Origin: Actinomycetota bacterium
Lineage (GTDB): Bacteria; Actinomycetota; Actinomycetes; Actinomycetales; Microbacteriaceae
DNA: 43,831 nt
Direction of reading: 5' to 3'
Assembly: GCA_009703455.1 (NCBI GenBank)
Contig: WLGB01000006.1
Coordinates: 1-43,831, forward strand
Both the position numbers and the translations under genes were made by a program. The notes below the pieces were generated by a model that was not told the DNA's origin, ran no database searches, and saw only the letters and a program-made list of their open reading frames with translations. Below, piece by piece: positions 27,801 through 35,033 of the stretch. Each line of letters starts with the position of its first letter. Position 1 is the stretch's first letter.

Positions 27801-28430
27801 ATGCTCGGACTGTACGTCTCTGACCATCCATTAGCTGGCAGACAGCACCAGTTGGCACAGTTCGCTGATTTTACAATTGGGGATCTTTTGACCAGCGAGG
27901 AGATTCGTGACGGCGAGACAGTCACAATCGCCGGACTGATTTCTAACGTCACCCACCGCGTCGCAAGAGCTTCTGGTAACCCTTACGCGAACGTGATAAT
28001 CGAGGACTTTGAGGGGGAAATCTCTGTAATGTTTATGGGCAAGACCTATAAAGAATATTCGGAGGCCTTGGTTAATGACGAAGTCGTTCTGATTCGTGGC
28101 CGCATTAACTCTCGCGATGATAGTTTCGCGATTTCAGCCTTTTCAATGGACACCATTTCTCTTGGGGCTGAGTCAGCAAGTGGAGGACCACTTCGATTGC
28201 AACTTGAAGAGGCCGACGCTACTAGGTCGATTTTGGAAAACTTGGATTTAACCTTAAAGGCTCATCCGGGCAAGGAAGAAGTTCATTTGTCTTTTATCGA
28301 CGAGATAAATCCTCGAAGTTTTAAGTTGCAGCCAACTGTTAAAATATCCGACGATCTAATCGGGGAACTGAAAGCGTTGCTTGGCGCCAAGTGCCTTATT
28401 CAGAGCGCTTCATCGGCTGGAGTGAAGTAG
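24873..28430 (+). CDS. dnaE: DNA polymerase III alpha subunit DnaE (DnaE1 type)
   Basis: Replicative polymerase of 1185 residues, normal for DnaE1. The N-terminal PHP domain keeps the nine metal ligands known from M. tuberculosis DnaE1 (here H11, H13, D20, H45, E70, H103, C153, D221, H223), so an intrinsic 3'-5' proofreading nuclease is probable. The polymerase core has GPGRGSAAGSIVAYALGI and the catalytic PPDIDVDFDD (about 410-419). The fingers follow, then helix-hairpin-helix repeats, an OB fold (VTIAGLISNVTHR) and a degenerate C-terminal tail. The start is TTG 24873 with AGAAGG six bases upstream. No intein was seen. It overlaps the convergent flavin reductase gene by 31 bp. Confidence 0.97.
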   Translation: MPAKDSFVHLHVHSEYSMLDGAARIKPLIEETARMGMPAIAITDHGNNFGAYDFYQTAKANGVKPIIGIEAYLAPGTSRTERTRVKWGSGGEDDVSGGGAFTHLTMFAETTEGMYNLFKMSSKAWLDGFYFKPRMDRELLQEYAKGIIATTGCASGEVQTLIRLGQYDKALEAAAFYRDLFGKDNYFVEIMDHGIDIERRAMPDLLKLAKELSLPLVATNDLHYTHATDATSHEALLCVQSGTNLLDPNRFKFDGHEYYLKSPEQMRELFRDHPESCDNTLLIAERCNVEFVKRDLMPKFPLPEGETEASWFAKEVDKGMRRRYGEVVPERQANQAKYEVTVIAQMGFPGYFLVVADFIAWARQQGIRVGPGRGSAAGSIVAYALGITELDPIVHGLIFERFLNPDRVSPPDIDVDFDDRRRGEVIRYVSQKYGEDRVAQIVTFGTIKAKQALKDSARVLGMPYAAGEKLTKLMPPMVLGRDVSLGELVEKPKDKQAEQNSRYKEAAEFREALENDSDSAKIFELARGLESLKRQWGVHAAGVIMSAEPLLEVIPIMRREDDGAVITQFDQPPCEKLGLLKMDFLGLRNLTVLDDALLNIEKNRGVSVVLEELDLNSDSNTFALLSRGETLGVFQLDGAQMRSLLRMLKPSEFEHISAVIALYRPGPMGEKSHTNYALRKNDLQKSEPIHPELAQTLAEILDPTYGLIVYQEQVMAVAQKVAGFSLAQADLLRRAMGKKDKKELDRSYKDFSEGMARQGYSEPAIETLWKTLLPFADYAFNKAHSAGYGVLSYWTAYLKANFPAEYMAALLTSVGDSKDKLAIYLNECRRMEIQVLAPDVNQSIGPFSAVGDTIRFGLGAIRNVGNNVVEGIIAARREKPFESFSDFLRRVPQQVCSKRTIESLIKAGAFDSLGHTRRSLIEIHEEAVDAQSVIKKNESTGQVDLFGDLFAESDFQLVVPNRPEWPKAEKLAHEREMLGLYVSDHPLAGRQHQLAQFADFTIGDLLTSEEIRDGETVTIAGLISNVTHRVARASGNPYANVIIEDFEGEISVMFMGKTYKEYSEALVNDEVVLIRGRINSRDDSFAISAFSMDTISLGAESASGGPLRLQLEEADATRSILENLDLTLKAHPGKEEVHLSFIDEINPRSFKLQPTVKISDDLIGELKALLGAKCLIQSASSAGVK

Positions 28431-28906
28431 GAGCGCTGGGTGTACAACAGAGCCTTGTCTTCGTTGCCCAACTTTCCAGAAACCACCTCGGTGATAAACA
28501 CTGCATTTTGTTCGACGTGATGGTACTCACGCACCTTCACGAACAGTACTGCCGTCACATCCTTGAAAACTGGAATACCGAACTCAGATAGCTCCCAATC
28601 AGAGTCCAAAAAGCGCTCGGTGTGATCAGCTGCCAACTTTTTGGCAAGTTCTATGTTGTTGGCGCCCAAAGTATGAATTGCTAAATGACTGGTAGTCGAC
28701 AAAGTTGCCCAGGAAGACGAACCACGAGACACATTAAAAGTGACCAGGGCGGGATTAGAGCCAAGTGAAGTCACCGATGTAGCCGTGAACCCAACAGGGC
28801 TGCCGTCCTGGGCTTTGGCTGTGATTATGGCTACCCCTGAAGCGTGCCTTCTAAAGGCACCCTTTAAGGCATCGCTGGGGTCATAGTTAAGGTATTGATC
28901 AGGCAT
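28400..28906 (-). CDS. Flavin reductase-like FMN-binding protein
   Basis: Protein of about 168 residues of the flavin reductase-like domain family (split-barrel FMN binding). An N-terminal helix (LKGAFRRHASGVAIITA) leads into the barrel with GFTATSVTSLGSNPALVTFNVS, SSSW, LAIHTLG and AADHTERF. Such proteins reduce flavin with NAD(P)H for a partner monooxygenase, or act as oxidoreductases themselves; no partner gene lies nearby. I chose ATG 28906 (MPDQYLN). It is preceded by TAATAT with an 8-nt gap and no ribosome site, which fits a leaderless mRNA. The tracked TTG lies 1 nt after that -10 and cannot be transcribed from it. Its 3' end overlaps the dnaE 3' end by 31 bp. Confidence 0.88.
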   Translation of the reverse strand: MPDQYLNYDPSDALKGAFRRHASGVAIITAKAQDGSPVGFTATSVTSLGSNPALVTFNVSRGSSSWATLSTTSHLAIHTLGANNIELAKKLAADHTERFLDSDWELSEFGIPVFKDVTAVLFVKVREYHHVEQNAVFITEVVSGKLGNEDKALLYTQRSYFTPADEAL

Positions 28907-28914
28907 CGATAACA

Positions 28915-28920
28915 ATATTA
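28915..28920 (-). promoter_or_regulatory. -10 element for leaderless flavin reductase transcript
   Basis: TAATAT on the minus strand ends 8 nt before ATG 28906, with no purine-rich ribosome site between. This spacing places the transcription start at or near the start codon. The match is close to consensus; no clear -35 was identified. Confidence 0.55.
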
Positions 28921-29041
28921 GCTAAGGCGCAGGGCAGCCCCATACATTTGGTCTTTAGTTTGAAGTGCTTTTGCTTTCGCTAGATAGTAAGGCAATTGAT
29001 GGTCCCACGCCTAAAATTGAGTTAACTAGGAAAGAGTCTTG

Positions 29042-29515
29042 ATGCATTGTCCGTTTTGCCGGAATACCGACTCCAGAGTCACTGACTCCAGAACCAGCGA
29101 GGATGGCTCAGCCATAAGGAGGCGTCGTCAGTGTCCCGAATGCGGAAAGCGCTTTACAACCTCAGAGACGGCTTCGCTTACTGTAATAAAAAGAAGTGGC
29201 GTGACCGAACCTTTCAGCCGGGAAAAAATTGTCAGTGGTGTGGGAAAAGCCTGCCAGGGTAGACCGGTTTCGGATGGCGACTTGGCAGTTCTTGCCCAGC
29301 AGGTGGAAGAGATTATCCGGTCTTCCGGAGCTGCCCAAGTCGAAGCACACGAGATTGGTCTAGCGATTTTAGAGCCGCTTCGCGAGTTGGACGAAGTGGC
29401 GTTTATGAGATTTGCAAGCGTTTACCAGGGTTGGGAATCTCTAGAGGACTTTGAATCAGCCATCGGAGCTTTGCGAGCCAGCAGTAACATTCCTGCCGAA
29501 GACAAACAGGCTTAG
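29042..29515 (+). CDS. nrdR: Transcriptional repressor NrdR
   Basis: Zinc-ribbon plus ATP-cone repressor of ribonucleotide reductase genes (157 residues). The N-terminal zinc ribbon has two Cys pairs (MHCPFCRN and CPECGKRF, residues 3-6 and 31-34) and a basic stretch IRRRRQC. The ATP-cone (about 49-139) begins [20 protein letters not shown] and contains [14 protein letters not shown]. It senses ATP/dATP and binds nrd promoters. The start ATG 29042 has AGGAAAGAG six bases upstream; the tracked TTG is one codon earlier. In many Actinobacteria nrdR follows lexA or nrd genes; no nrd gene is present in this window. Confidence 0.95.
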   Translation: MHCPFCRNTDSRVTDSRTSEDGSAIRRRRQCPECGKRFTTSETASLTVIKRSGVTEPFSREKIVSGVGKACQGRPVSDGDLAVLAQQVEEIIRSSGAAQVEAHEIGLAILEPLRELDEVAFMRFASVYQGWESLEDFESAIGALRASSNIPAEDKQA

Positions 29516-29573
29516 ATCATTGAAGTTGCTTCCTCGGCGATCCCTCAGAATTCCAAATTGGTGATGAGCTGAA

Positions 29574-30593
29574 TTGCTGTATCGAATCTTTTTTAATCTA
29601 GCGTTTTCTAGATTCAAGCCAGAGTCAGCCCACCACTTGGGCATTTTTTTGATAAAGGTTTTAGGTCTTACAGGAATAGCGAGACTTATCCGAGTTGGAG
29701 TAAGGACTAAACCAGTTGAAGCGTTTGGTTTGCGTTTCGAAGGCCCTTTTGGAATGGCTGCCGGTTTTGACAAAGATGCGGTGGTCGTCAAAGAACTGGG
29801 TGATCTTGGTTTCTCACACGTCGAAGTTGGGACTGTCACGCGTCATGCTCAGGAAGGAAATCCGAAGCCGCGCTTGTTTAGACTCAAGAAAGACCTAGCT
29901 CTTATAAATCGAATGGGTTTTAATAACCAAGGAGCAGATGCAGTTGCCGCTAGACTCGCGAAGCTACGTGCTAGTGGCGAGCCACTTCCGATTGTTGGGG
30001 TGAATATTGGAAAAAGCAAGATAACACCTTTGGAAGAAGCAGCAACGGACTATGCCTATAGCGCGGCCAAGCTTGCTCCAGTGGCCGATTATCTAGCAGT
30101 GAATGTGTCTTCACCTAACACCTCAGGGCTCAGGTCGCTTCAAGCTATTGATCAACTTGAGCCCTTGCTGGTGGCTGTTCTAACCGCCTCGGGGAACAAA
30201 CCGGTTTTTGTGAAAATAGCTCCGGATCTCACGGATGAGGACTTAGTAGCCGTTGCAAAGTTGGCAATCAAACTTTCTCTAGCCGGTGTCATAGCTACAA
30301 ACACCACCATTTCCAGAGATCATCTGAAAACAGACATGGATGTCGTGGCAAAGATTGGTGCTGGCGGGTTGTCTGGACCTGTGCTTCGCACCAGGTCTCT
30401 AGAGGCGCTTGCAATTTTAAGAGAGAACTTGCCGCCAGAAATTGCGATTATCTCCGTCGGAGGAGTCTTTACTTCGGCAGACGTAAAAGAACGATTGGAC
30501 CTTGGTGCTTCGTTAGTCCAGGGTTACACCGGCTTTGTGTATGAAGGTCCGTTATGGGCTCGGAAAATTATGCGCGGTTTAGCCGCCAACTAA
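29574..30593 (+). CDS. pyrD: Dihydroorotate dehydrogenase (quinone), class 2
   Basis: FMN enzyme of 339 residues that oxidises dihydroorotate to orotate in pyrimidine synthesis and passes electrons to membrane quinone. A hydrophobic N-terminal extension (LYRIFFNLAFSRFKPESAHHLG) that docks on the membrane marks class 2. The core begins FGLRFEGPFGMAAGFDKDA. FMN- and substrate-binding motifs include EVGTVTRHAQEGNPKPRLFRL, NRMGFNNQGAD, VGVNIGKSK and NVSSPNTSGLR (with the class 2 catalytic Ser). The C-terminal phosphate loop is ISVGGVFTSADV. The start is TTG 29574 with GGTGATG upstream. A GC-rich hairpin lies just after its stop. Confidence 0.95.
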   Translation: MLYRIFFNLAFSRFKPESAHHLGIFLIKVLGLTGIARLIRVGVRTKPVEAFGLRFEGPFGMAAGFDKDAVVVKELGDLGFSHVEVGTVTRHAQEGNPKPRLFRLKKDLALINRMGFNNQGADAVAARLAKLRASGEPLPIVGVNIGKSKITPLEEAATDYAYSAAKLAPVADYLAVNVSSPNTSGLRSLQAIDQLEPLLVAVLTASGNKPVFVKIAPDLTDEDLVAVAKLAIKLSLAGVIATNTTISRDHLKTDMDVVAKIGAGGLSGPVLRTRSLEALAILRENLPPEIAIISVGGVFTSADVKERLDLGASLVQGYTGFVYEGPLWARKIMRGLAAN

Positions 30594-30605
30594 GCAAAGC
30601 TGAAA

Positions 30606-30627
30606 GCGGCTGAGTTACACCAGCCGC
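30606..30627. terminator. Hairpin at the pyrD / aldo-keto reductase convergence
   Basis: Perfect 7-bp GC-rich stem GCGGCTG / CAGCCGC around an 8-nt loop, lying between two converging genes and containing the aldo/keto reductase stop codon. No strong T-tract follows on either strand, only scattered T residues on the minus side. It could act as a weak bidirectional terminator; it may also need Rho. Confidence 0.5.
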
Positions 30628-31616
30628 GACGGAGGGCTCTTCGTTTCATCAGGGTCAGAGACAATAAATGAATTCAAAACTTGGTCAATTTTTTTCATCG
30701 TCTCGATTGGGATTTCTACCCCAACTGCCTTGACGTTGTCCACAACTTGCTCGGGCTTGGAGGCACCAATAATTGCACTTGAAATGTTGAGATTCTGAAG
30801 CACCCAAGCTAACCCAAACTGAGCCAACGTTAAATCCAATTCCTTGGCAAGAGGAGCCAACTGTTGAACAGCCAGAAGCACGTCGTCCTTCATGAAGTCG
30901 CCCATCCGTGCGGCAACTTCTGGGTCACTTGCTCTTGAACCAGGAGGAGCCTTTGCATCTGGCGTGTATTTGCCCGTTAGCACTCCCTGCGCCAACGGAG
31001 ACCAGGCAATCTGTGTCATTCCGCTGGCAACTGAGGTAGGAATTACCTTTTTCTCTATCACGCGCCAGAGCATCGAGTATTGGGGCTGGTTCGAAATAAG
31101 TTGGAAATTTAGTTCCTTGGCGAGCTTTGCTCCAGCTTCAATTTGTTCCGCTGTCCATTCCGAGACTCCAATATAAAGAGCCTTACCGGCCCTAACTATG
31201 TCTGCAAACGCCTGCATGGTTTCTTCCAGCGGAGTTTCATAGTCGAAACGATGCGCCTGGTAAAGATCGATATATTCAGTTCCGATTCTTTTCAGAGAAC
31301 CATGAATCGAGTCCATAATGTGCTTGCGGGAGAGTCCGTGATCATTTGGTCTTTTGTCCGCAACCGGCCAGTAAACCTTTGTAAAAATCTCAATTCCCTC
31401 GCGACGCTCAGACTTTAGTGCCTCACCCAGTACTGACTCGGCTGCTTGGTTAGCGTAAGCGTCAGCTGTATCAAATGAAGTAATTCCGACTTCTAAAGCC
31501 GCTTTTACCGTGCGAATTGCTACCTCGTCGTCTACTTGACTGGCGTGAGTGAGCCAGTTGCCGTAAGTAAGTTCACTTACCTTAAAACCACTTTGACCGA
31601 GATAGCGATGCTTCAT
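30615..31616 (-). CDS. Aldo/keto reductase
   Basis: NADPH-dependent (beta/alpha)8 oxidoreductase of 333 residues, closest in appearance to the potassium-channel beta-subunit-like/YhdN group. It begins MKHRYLGQSGFKVSEL. The catalytic tetrad is visible: Asp and Tyr in FDTADAYANQAAE (about D49 and Y54), Lys in IFTKVYW (K80) and His in YQAHRFDYETP. The cofactor-binding half has SNQPQYSML, WSPLAQGVLTGKY and IIGASKPEQV. The substrate is unknown; general aldehyde or ketone detoxification is a guess. ATG 31616 follows a good ribosome site (AGAAGGAATCAGAAA). It is downstream of, and on the same strand as, the DUF3043 gene (24 bp apart), so co-transcription is likely. Confidence 0.93.
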   Translation of the reverse strand: MKHRYLGQSGFKVSELTYGNWLTHASQVDDEVAIRTVKAALEVGITSFDTADAYANQAAESVLGEALKSERREGIEIFTKVYWPVADKRPNDHGLSRKHIMDSIHGSLKRIGTEYIDLYQAHRFDYETPLEETMQAFADIVRAGKALYIGVSEWTAEQIEAGAKLAKELNFQLISNQPQYSMLWRVIEKKVIPTSVASGMTQIAWSPLAQGVLTGKYTPDAKAPPGSRASDPEVAARMGDFMKDDVLLAVQQLAPLAKELDLTLAQFGLAWVLQNLNISSAIIGASKPEQVVDNVKAVGVEIPIETMKKIDQVLNSFIVSDPDETKSPPSRLV

Positions 31617-31640
31617 TTTCTGATTCCTTCTTGTTGAAAA

Positions 31641-32210
31641 TTAAAAGGTCTTGTTGCCACGCTTGACCTGCGGTTTTGGCAGCCTCATACCTCTCATCTG
31701 GATAGAACGCATAGCTGCGTACCACCGAAGACCTTTTTCAGCCTTATCGCCAAAGCGCTCTTCTGATAGACGCTGAGTCTTTTTTCCGATCAGGAAGCCG
31801 TCTAGGCCAACTAAAACAAATAGACCCCACATGGTGATTAGGGTTCCTAGTTGAATGTATAAATCAATTACTGCGTCTTCTGTTCTCACTGAGGAGACAA
31901 TGATGACAAGAAAGAGCGCTGGAAGGACAAGCTCGCCGGCAGTAAATCTAGAGTCGACTACATCTCTTGCAAGTCGTCGCTGTGGACCGCGGTCTCGGGA
32001 AGTTAGGTAGCGATCCTCGCCATTTGCTAATCCTTCGCGGGCTTTCAGGCGCTCGGCTTGCAGTGCTCGCTTCGCGGCTCGCTTTGCCTCAGGTGAGCGA
32101 TTTCCAACAACTGGCTTTTTGCGAAGTTGCTCCTGCTGCTTTCTAGCCGGAGTCGGCTTGCCTTTTCCTGCCTTCGAAGCTGGTGAGGTGGGTGCTGGAT
32201 CTTGAGCCAT
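31641..32210 (-). CDS. DUF3043 family membrane protein
   Basis: Protein of 189 residues with a long, basic, disordered cytoplasmic N-terminus (Lys/Arg/Ala/Pro-rich, about residues 1-75), the DUF3043 signature RDRGPQRRLARDVVDSRF, and two membrane segments (about 92-107 and 115-140). A basic C-terminal region carries GLRWYAAMRSIQMRGMRLPKP. The family is restricted to Actinobacteria and has no assigned function. ATG 32210 follows AAGGACC. Its promoter appears to overlap that of the divergent dipeptidase gene, 45 bp away. Confidence 0.87.
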   Translation of the reverse strand: MAQDPAPTSPASKAGKGKPTPARKQQEQLRKKPVVGNRSPEAKRAAKRALQAERLKAREGLANGEDRYLTSRDRGPQRRLARDVVDSRFTAGELVLPALFLVIIVSSVRTEDAVIDLYIQLGTLITMWGLFVLVGLDGFLIGKKTQRLSEERFGDKAEKGLRWYAAMRSIQMRGMRLPKPQVKRGNKTF

Positions 32211-32242
32211 GGAGGTCCTTCGTTTTGTTGTTGCTTTGGGCT

Positions 32243-32250
32243 TAAGATTA
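32243..32250. promoter_or_regulatory. Overlapping divergent -10 elements (DUF3043 / dipeptidase)
   Basis: The octamer TAAGATTA contains TAAGAT on the plus strand (32243-32248) and TAATCT on the minus strand (32250-32245). The plus element ends 7 nt before the dipeptidase ATG, so that message is probably leaderless. The minus element would start the DUF3043 message with a short leader holding AAGGA. Both elements fit TANNNT. No good -35 was seen on either side. Confidence 0.5.
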
Positions 32251-32255
32251 CCCTC

Positions 32256-33662
32256 ATGGAATTGAAACCCCAGACCATTTCGAAAGCTCAGCTAGACAAA
32301 GCCCGCGAAGCGGTAGCAAAGATCTTTCCTGAGACTCTCGATAGCCTTCAAGAACTCGTCCGAATTCCAGGCATAGCCTGGGAGGCTTTTGATCAAGACC
32401 AACTCGAGCAAAGCGCCAGTGCGGTCAAGGCTCTTTTTGAGAACACCGGAGTATTTGACTCTGTGGATATTCTGAGATCCCGGTATGAGCAAGACAAGGT
32501 TGGTGCTCCAGCTATTGTTGCCACGCGAAAGGCCAAGAACTCACGCCCGACTGTATTGCTTTACGCCCACCATGACGTTCAACCCCCAGGGGATGAATCA
32601 GCTTGGAGCTCAGCTGCATTCAAGCCTGAAATCAGAAGTGGCCGGCTTTACGGTCGAGGTGCGGCAGATGACAAAGCCGGCATCATGGCGCACGTAGCTT
32701 CGATAAAGCTCTTGTCTGAGCTTGTTGGGTCAGACTTTGATCTGGGCCTCGCGGTGTTCATTGAAGGTGAAGAGGAAGCGGGTTCGCCATCATTTTCCAC
32801 CTTCTTGGAAGAACATCAGTCAAAACTTCAAAGCGAAGTAATTGTCGTGGCAGACTCGGGCAACTGGAGTACAGCTGTGCCTGCGATCACGACAACGCTT
32901 CGTGGCATGGTTTCGCTGGAGTTCGAGGTGAAGACCTTAGACCACGCGGTCCACAGTGGTATGTACGGGGGAGCAGTGCCAGATGCCATGCTGGCGCTAG
33001 TCAAGATCCTAGGTTCGATGTGGGATGAGGATGGCTCGGTCTCCATTTCCGGGCTCATTTCGGAAGAGAATGGTGATTTGGAGTTCACTGAAGACCAGTT
33101 AAGGGCTGATTCAGGCCTTCTGTCCTCCACTTCAACCATTGGGACTGGTCCGATTCTTCCTAGAATCTGGACCAAGCCAGCCCTTACTCTAATTGGCCTG
33201 GATTACCCCTCCGTGGCGCTGTCTTCAAACACTCTGGTGCCAAGCGTTCGGGCCAAGCTAAGCCTTCGAATTGCGCCCGGGGAGGACCCTGAACAGGCCC
33301 TACAGGCTCTGAAGAGCCACATTTTGAACCACAACCAAGTTGGAGCGGAAATCAGCTTCGGGCCTGTTGAGCTCGGCAAACCATTTAACTTGGGGGAGTC
33401 TGGGTGGGCCAAATCACTTGCCGAACAGGCCTTGGGTCTGGCCTATGGGGAAAAGTCAGTCGATATTGGTATCGGAGGATCGATTCCTTTCATAGCTGAG
33501 CTTGAAAGAGTTTTCCCAAGTGCTCAGGTTCTAGTCACTGGCGTTGAAGATCCAGATTCGAGAGCTCACTCTCCAAATGAGAGTCTTCACCTCGAGACCT
33601 TCCAAAACGCGATTTTAGCCCAAACCTTGTTTTTGATAAGTGGGAATCAGATTACGCTCTAG
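32256..33662 (+). CDS. M20 family dipeptidase / metallopeptidase
   Basis: Zinc-dependent M20 peptidase of 468 residues, of the dipeptidase/CNDP-like group, probably releasing amino acids from dipeptides in the cytoplasm. Metal-binding and catalytic motifs are visible: YAHHDVQPPGD (His and catalytic Asp), YGRGAADDKAG (bridging Asp), FIEGEEEAGSPS (general-base Glu and ligand Glu), DSGNW and the C-terminal DPDSRAHSPNES (His). The central dimerisation lid contains VHSGMYGGAVPDAM. I chose ATG 32256 (MELKPQT), seven bases after a -10-like TAAGAT. The tracked start at 32202 adds a Cys-rich stretch antisense to the DUF3043 start and is unlikely. Confidence 0.92.
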   Translation: MELKPQTISKAQLDKAREAVAKIFPETLDSLQELVRIPGIAWEAFDQDQLEQSASAVKALFENTGVFDSVDILRSRYEQDKVGAPAIVATRKAKNSRPTVLLYAHHDVQPPGDESAWSSAAFKPEIRSGRLYGRGAADDKAGIMAHVASIKLLSELVGSDFDLGLAVFIEGEEEAGSPSFSTFLEEHQSKLQSEVIVVADSGNWSTAVPAITTTLRGMVSLEFEVKTLDHAVHSGMYGGAVPDAMLALVKILGSMWDEDGSVSISGLISEENGDLEFTEDQLRADSGLLSSTSTIGTGPILPRIWTKPALTLIGLDYPSVALSSNTLVPSVRAKLSLRIAPGEDPEQALQALKSHILNHNQVGAEISFGPVELGKPFNLGESGWAKSLAEQALGLAYGEKSVDIGIGGSIPFIAELERVFPSAQVLVTGVEDPDSRAHSPNESLHLETFQNAILAQTLFLISGNQITL

Positions 33663-33713
33663 CCGGTTTAGTTTTGTAGACTAGACACATCGATCGTTTC
33701 TCTAGGGAGCAAC

Positions 33714-34055
33714 ATGGAACAGACACTAAGCCACAAAGTCAGCCTCACCAACACCGCAAAGGACAAGGTTCGCACTCTGCTGACAGCAGAAGGACGCGAC
33801 GACTTGAGACTTCGTGTTTCGGTTCAGCCAGGCGGTTGCTCCGGACTTATCTACCAGCTATTTTTTGACGAGGTTCTTGAAGAATCTGACGCGGTTGCTG
33901 ATTTCGACGGCGTCCAGGTCGTGGTTGACAAGATGAGCGTTCCTTACCTAGAAGGTGCTTCTATCGACTTTGAAGACACCATTCAGAAGCAGGGATTCAC
34001 AATTGACAACCCCAACGCTGCAGGATCTTGCGCGTGTGGAGACTCTTTCAACTAA
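33714..34055 (+). CDS. erpA: A-type iron-sulfur carrier (ErpA/HesB-like)
   Basis: Iron-sulfur cluster carrier of 113 residues that passes clusters from the assembly scaffold to client proteins. The three conserved cysteines are present: GGCSGL (C42) and the C-terminal SCACGDSF (C106 and C108). A family signature, GFTIDNPNAAGSC, precedes the last pair. ATG 33714 has a good ribosome site (AGGGAGCAAC). In many Actinobacteria this gene lies close to the cytochrome oxidase genes. Here it sits 124 bp before ctaC, and the Rieske protein QcrA encoded further on is a possible client (inference). Confidence 0.93.
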   Translation: MEQTLSHKVSLTNTAKDKVRTLLTAEGRDDLRLRVSVQPGGCSGLIYQLFFDEVLEESDAVADFDGVQVVVDKMSVPYLEGASIDFEDTIQKQGFTIDNPNAAGSCACGDSFN

Positions 34056-34179
34056 TTCAGTTTTAGGCTTCGCAATCAATCAAACCCGCTGTTTTCTAGG
34101 TGTTTTGGCGTCCCCTGCTGATTTTCCTCGCTTAGACTAAAGACGTCACTGTTTACATGCCGAAGGGTCAGTTTTTCAA

Positions 34180-35028
34180 TTGAGAAGTCGATTTAAGTGG
34201 GGCCTAGCCCCAGTAGCCTTAGCCGTCGTTCTATTGCTGACCGGCTGCACCGACCAGGTCGCCAGAGGGTTTCTGCCGGGCGAATGGGGAATCACGAACC
34301 ACACTGACCGAGTAACAGGTCTTTGGACCACAGCGTGGATCGTGCTGTGGCTTGTTGGCCTTATGGCGTGGGGCCTTATGGCGTGGGCCATTGTGGTTTA
34401 CCGCAGGCGCAAGGGCGAAACTGGAATTCCTGCCCAGCTGAGATATAACAACCCGATTGAGGTCTTGTTTACAGTCGTCCCGCTGATTCTCGTAATCGGG
34501 TTTTTCGCTTTCACGGCTCGCGACATGGCAGCCATTGAGCAGCCTACCGAGAATCCAGATGTCACTATTCAAGTTATTGCCAAGCAGTGGAGCTGGGACT
34601 TTAACTACGTTGATGCCGACGTTTACGAATCAGGAATCCAGGCCCAGTTTGCTGGCCAGGAGGGCGTTCCAGATACTCTTCCAGCGCTTTATCTTCCAGT
34701 GAACAAGACCGTTCAGATTAACTTGAGTGCGCGAGATGTAATTCACTCGTTCTGGGTGATCGATTTTTTGTACAAAAAAGATATGTTCCCTGGCAAAACG
34801 AACTCTATGTATTTCACACCTTTGAAAGAGGGCACCTATTCCGGGAAATGCGCTGAGCTTTGCGGTGAGTACCACTCGCTAATGCTATTCCAAGTGAAAG
34901 TTGTATCCCAAGCAGAGTACGACACTTACCTAGCTACTTTGGCTAGCAAGGGTCAGACCGGCCAGCTGGATACAACCTATGACCGAAACCAAAACCTTCC
35001 AGGCGACAACCCAGAGATTAGAGGATAG
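34180..35028 (+). CDS. ctaC: Cytochrome c oxidase subunit II (lipoprotein)
   Basis: Subunit II of the aa3 oxidase, 282 residues, receiving electrons at its dinuclear copper (CuA) site. The N-terminal signal ends in a lipobox LLTGC (C23), so it should be processed by LspA. Two membrane helices follow (about 51-73 and 94-112), then the extracytoplasmic cupredoxin domain. The aromatic motif is QWSWDFNY, and the CuA ligands H189 (DVIHSFW), C224, E226, C228, H232 and M235 ([12 protein letters not shown]) are all present. The first helix contains a 15-bp tandem duplication giving [10 protein letters not shown]. The start is TTG 34180, with AAGGG about 12 nt upstream, so it is only moderately sure. 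ctaD begins 5 nt after the stop. Confidence 0.95.
   Translation: MRSRFKWGLAPVALAVVLLLTGCTDQVARGFLPGEWGITNHTDRVTGLWTTAWIVLWLVGLMAWGLMAWAIVVYRRRKGETGIPAQLRYNNPIEVLFTVVPLILVIGFFAFTARDMAAIEQPTENPDVTIQVIAKQWSWDFNYVDADVYESGIQAQFAGQEGVPDTLPALYLPVNKTVQINLSARDVIHSFWVIDFLYKKDMFPGKTNSMYFTPLKEGTYSGKCAELCGEYHSLMLFQVKVVSQAEYDTYLATLASKGQTGQLDTTYDRNQNLPGDNPEIRG
34357..34386 (+). repeat. Exact 15-bp tandem duplication inside ctaC
   Basis: GGCCTTATGGCGTGG occurs twice, head to tail and without mismatch, at 34357-34371 and 34372-34386. It keeps the frame and encodes GLMAW twice within the first membrane helix. Confidence 0.95.
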
Positions 35029-35033
35029 TCCAG

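Noticed and set aside
24873-28430. Possible intein or insertion in dnaE
   Set aside because: Length and motif spacing are those of a normal DnaE1; no splicing-domain motifs were seen.
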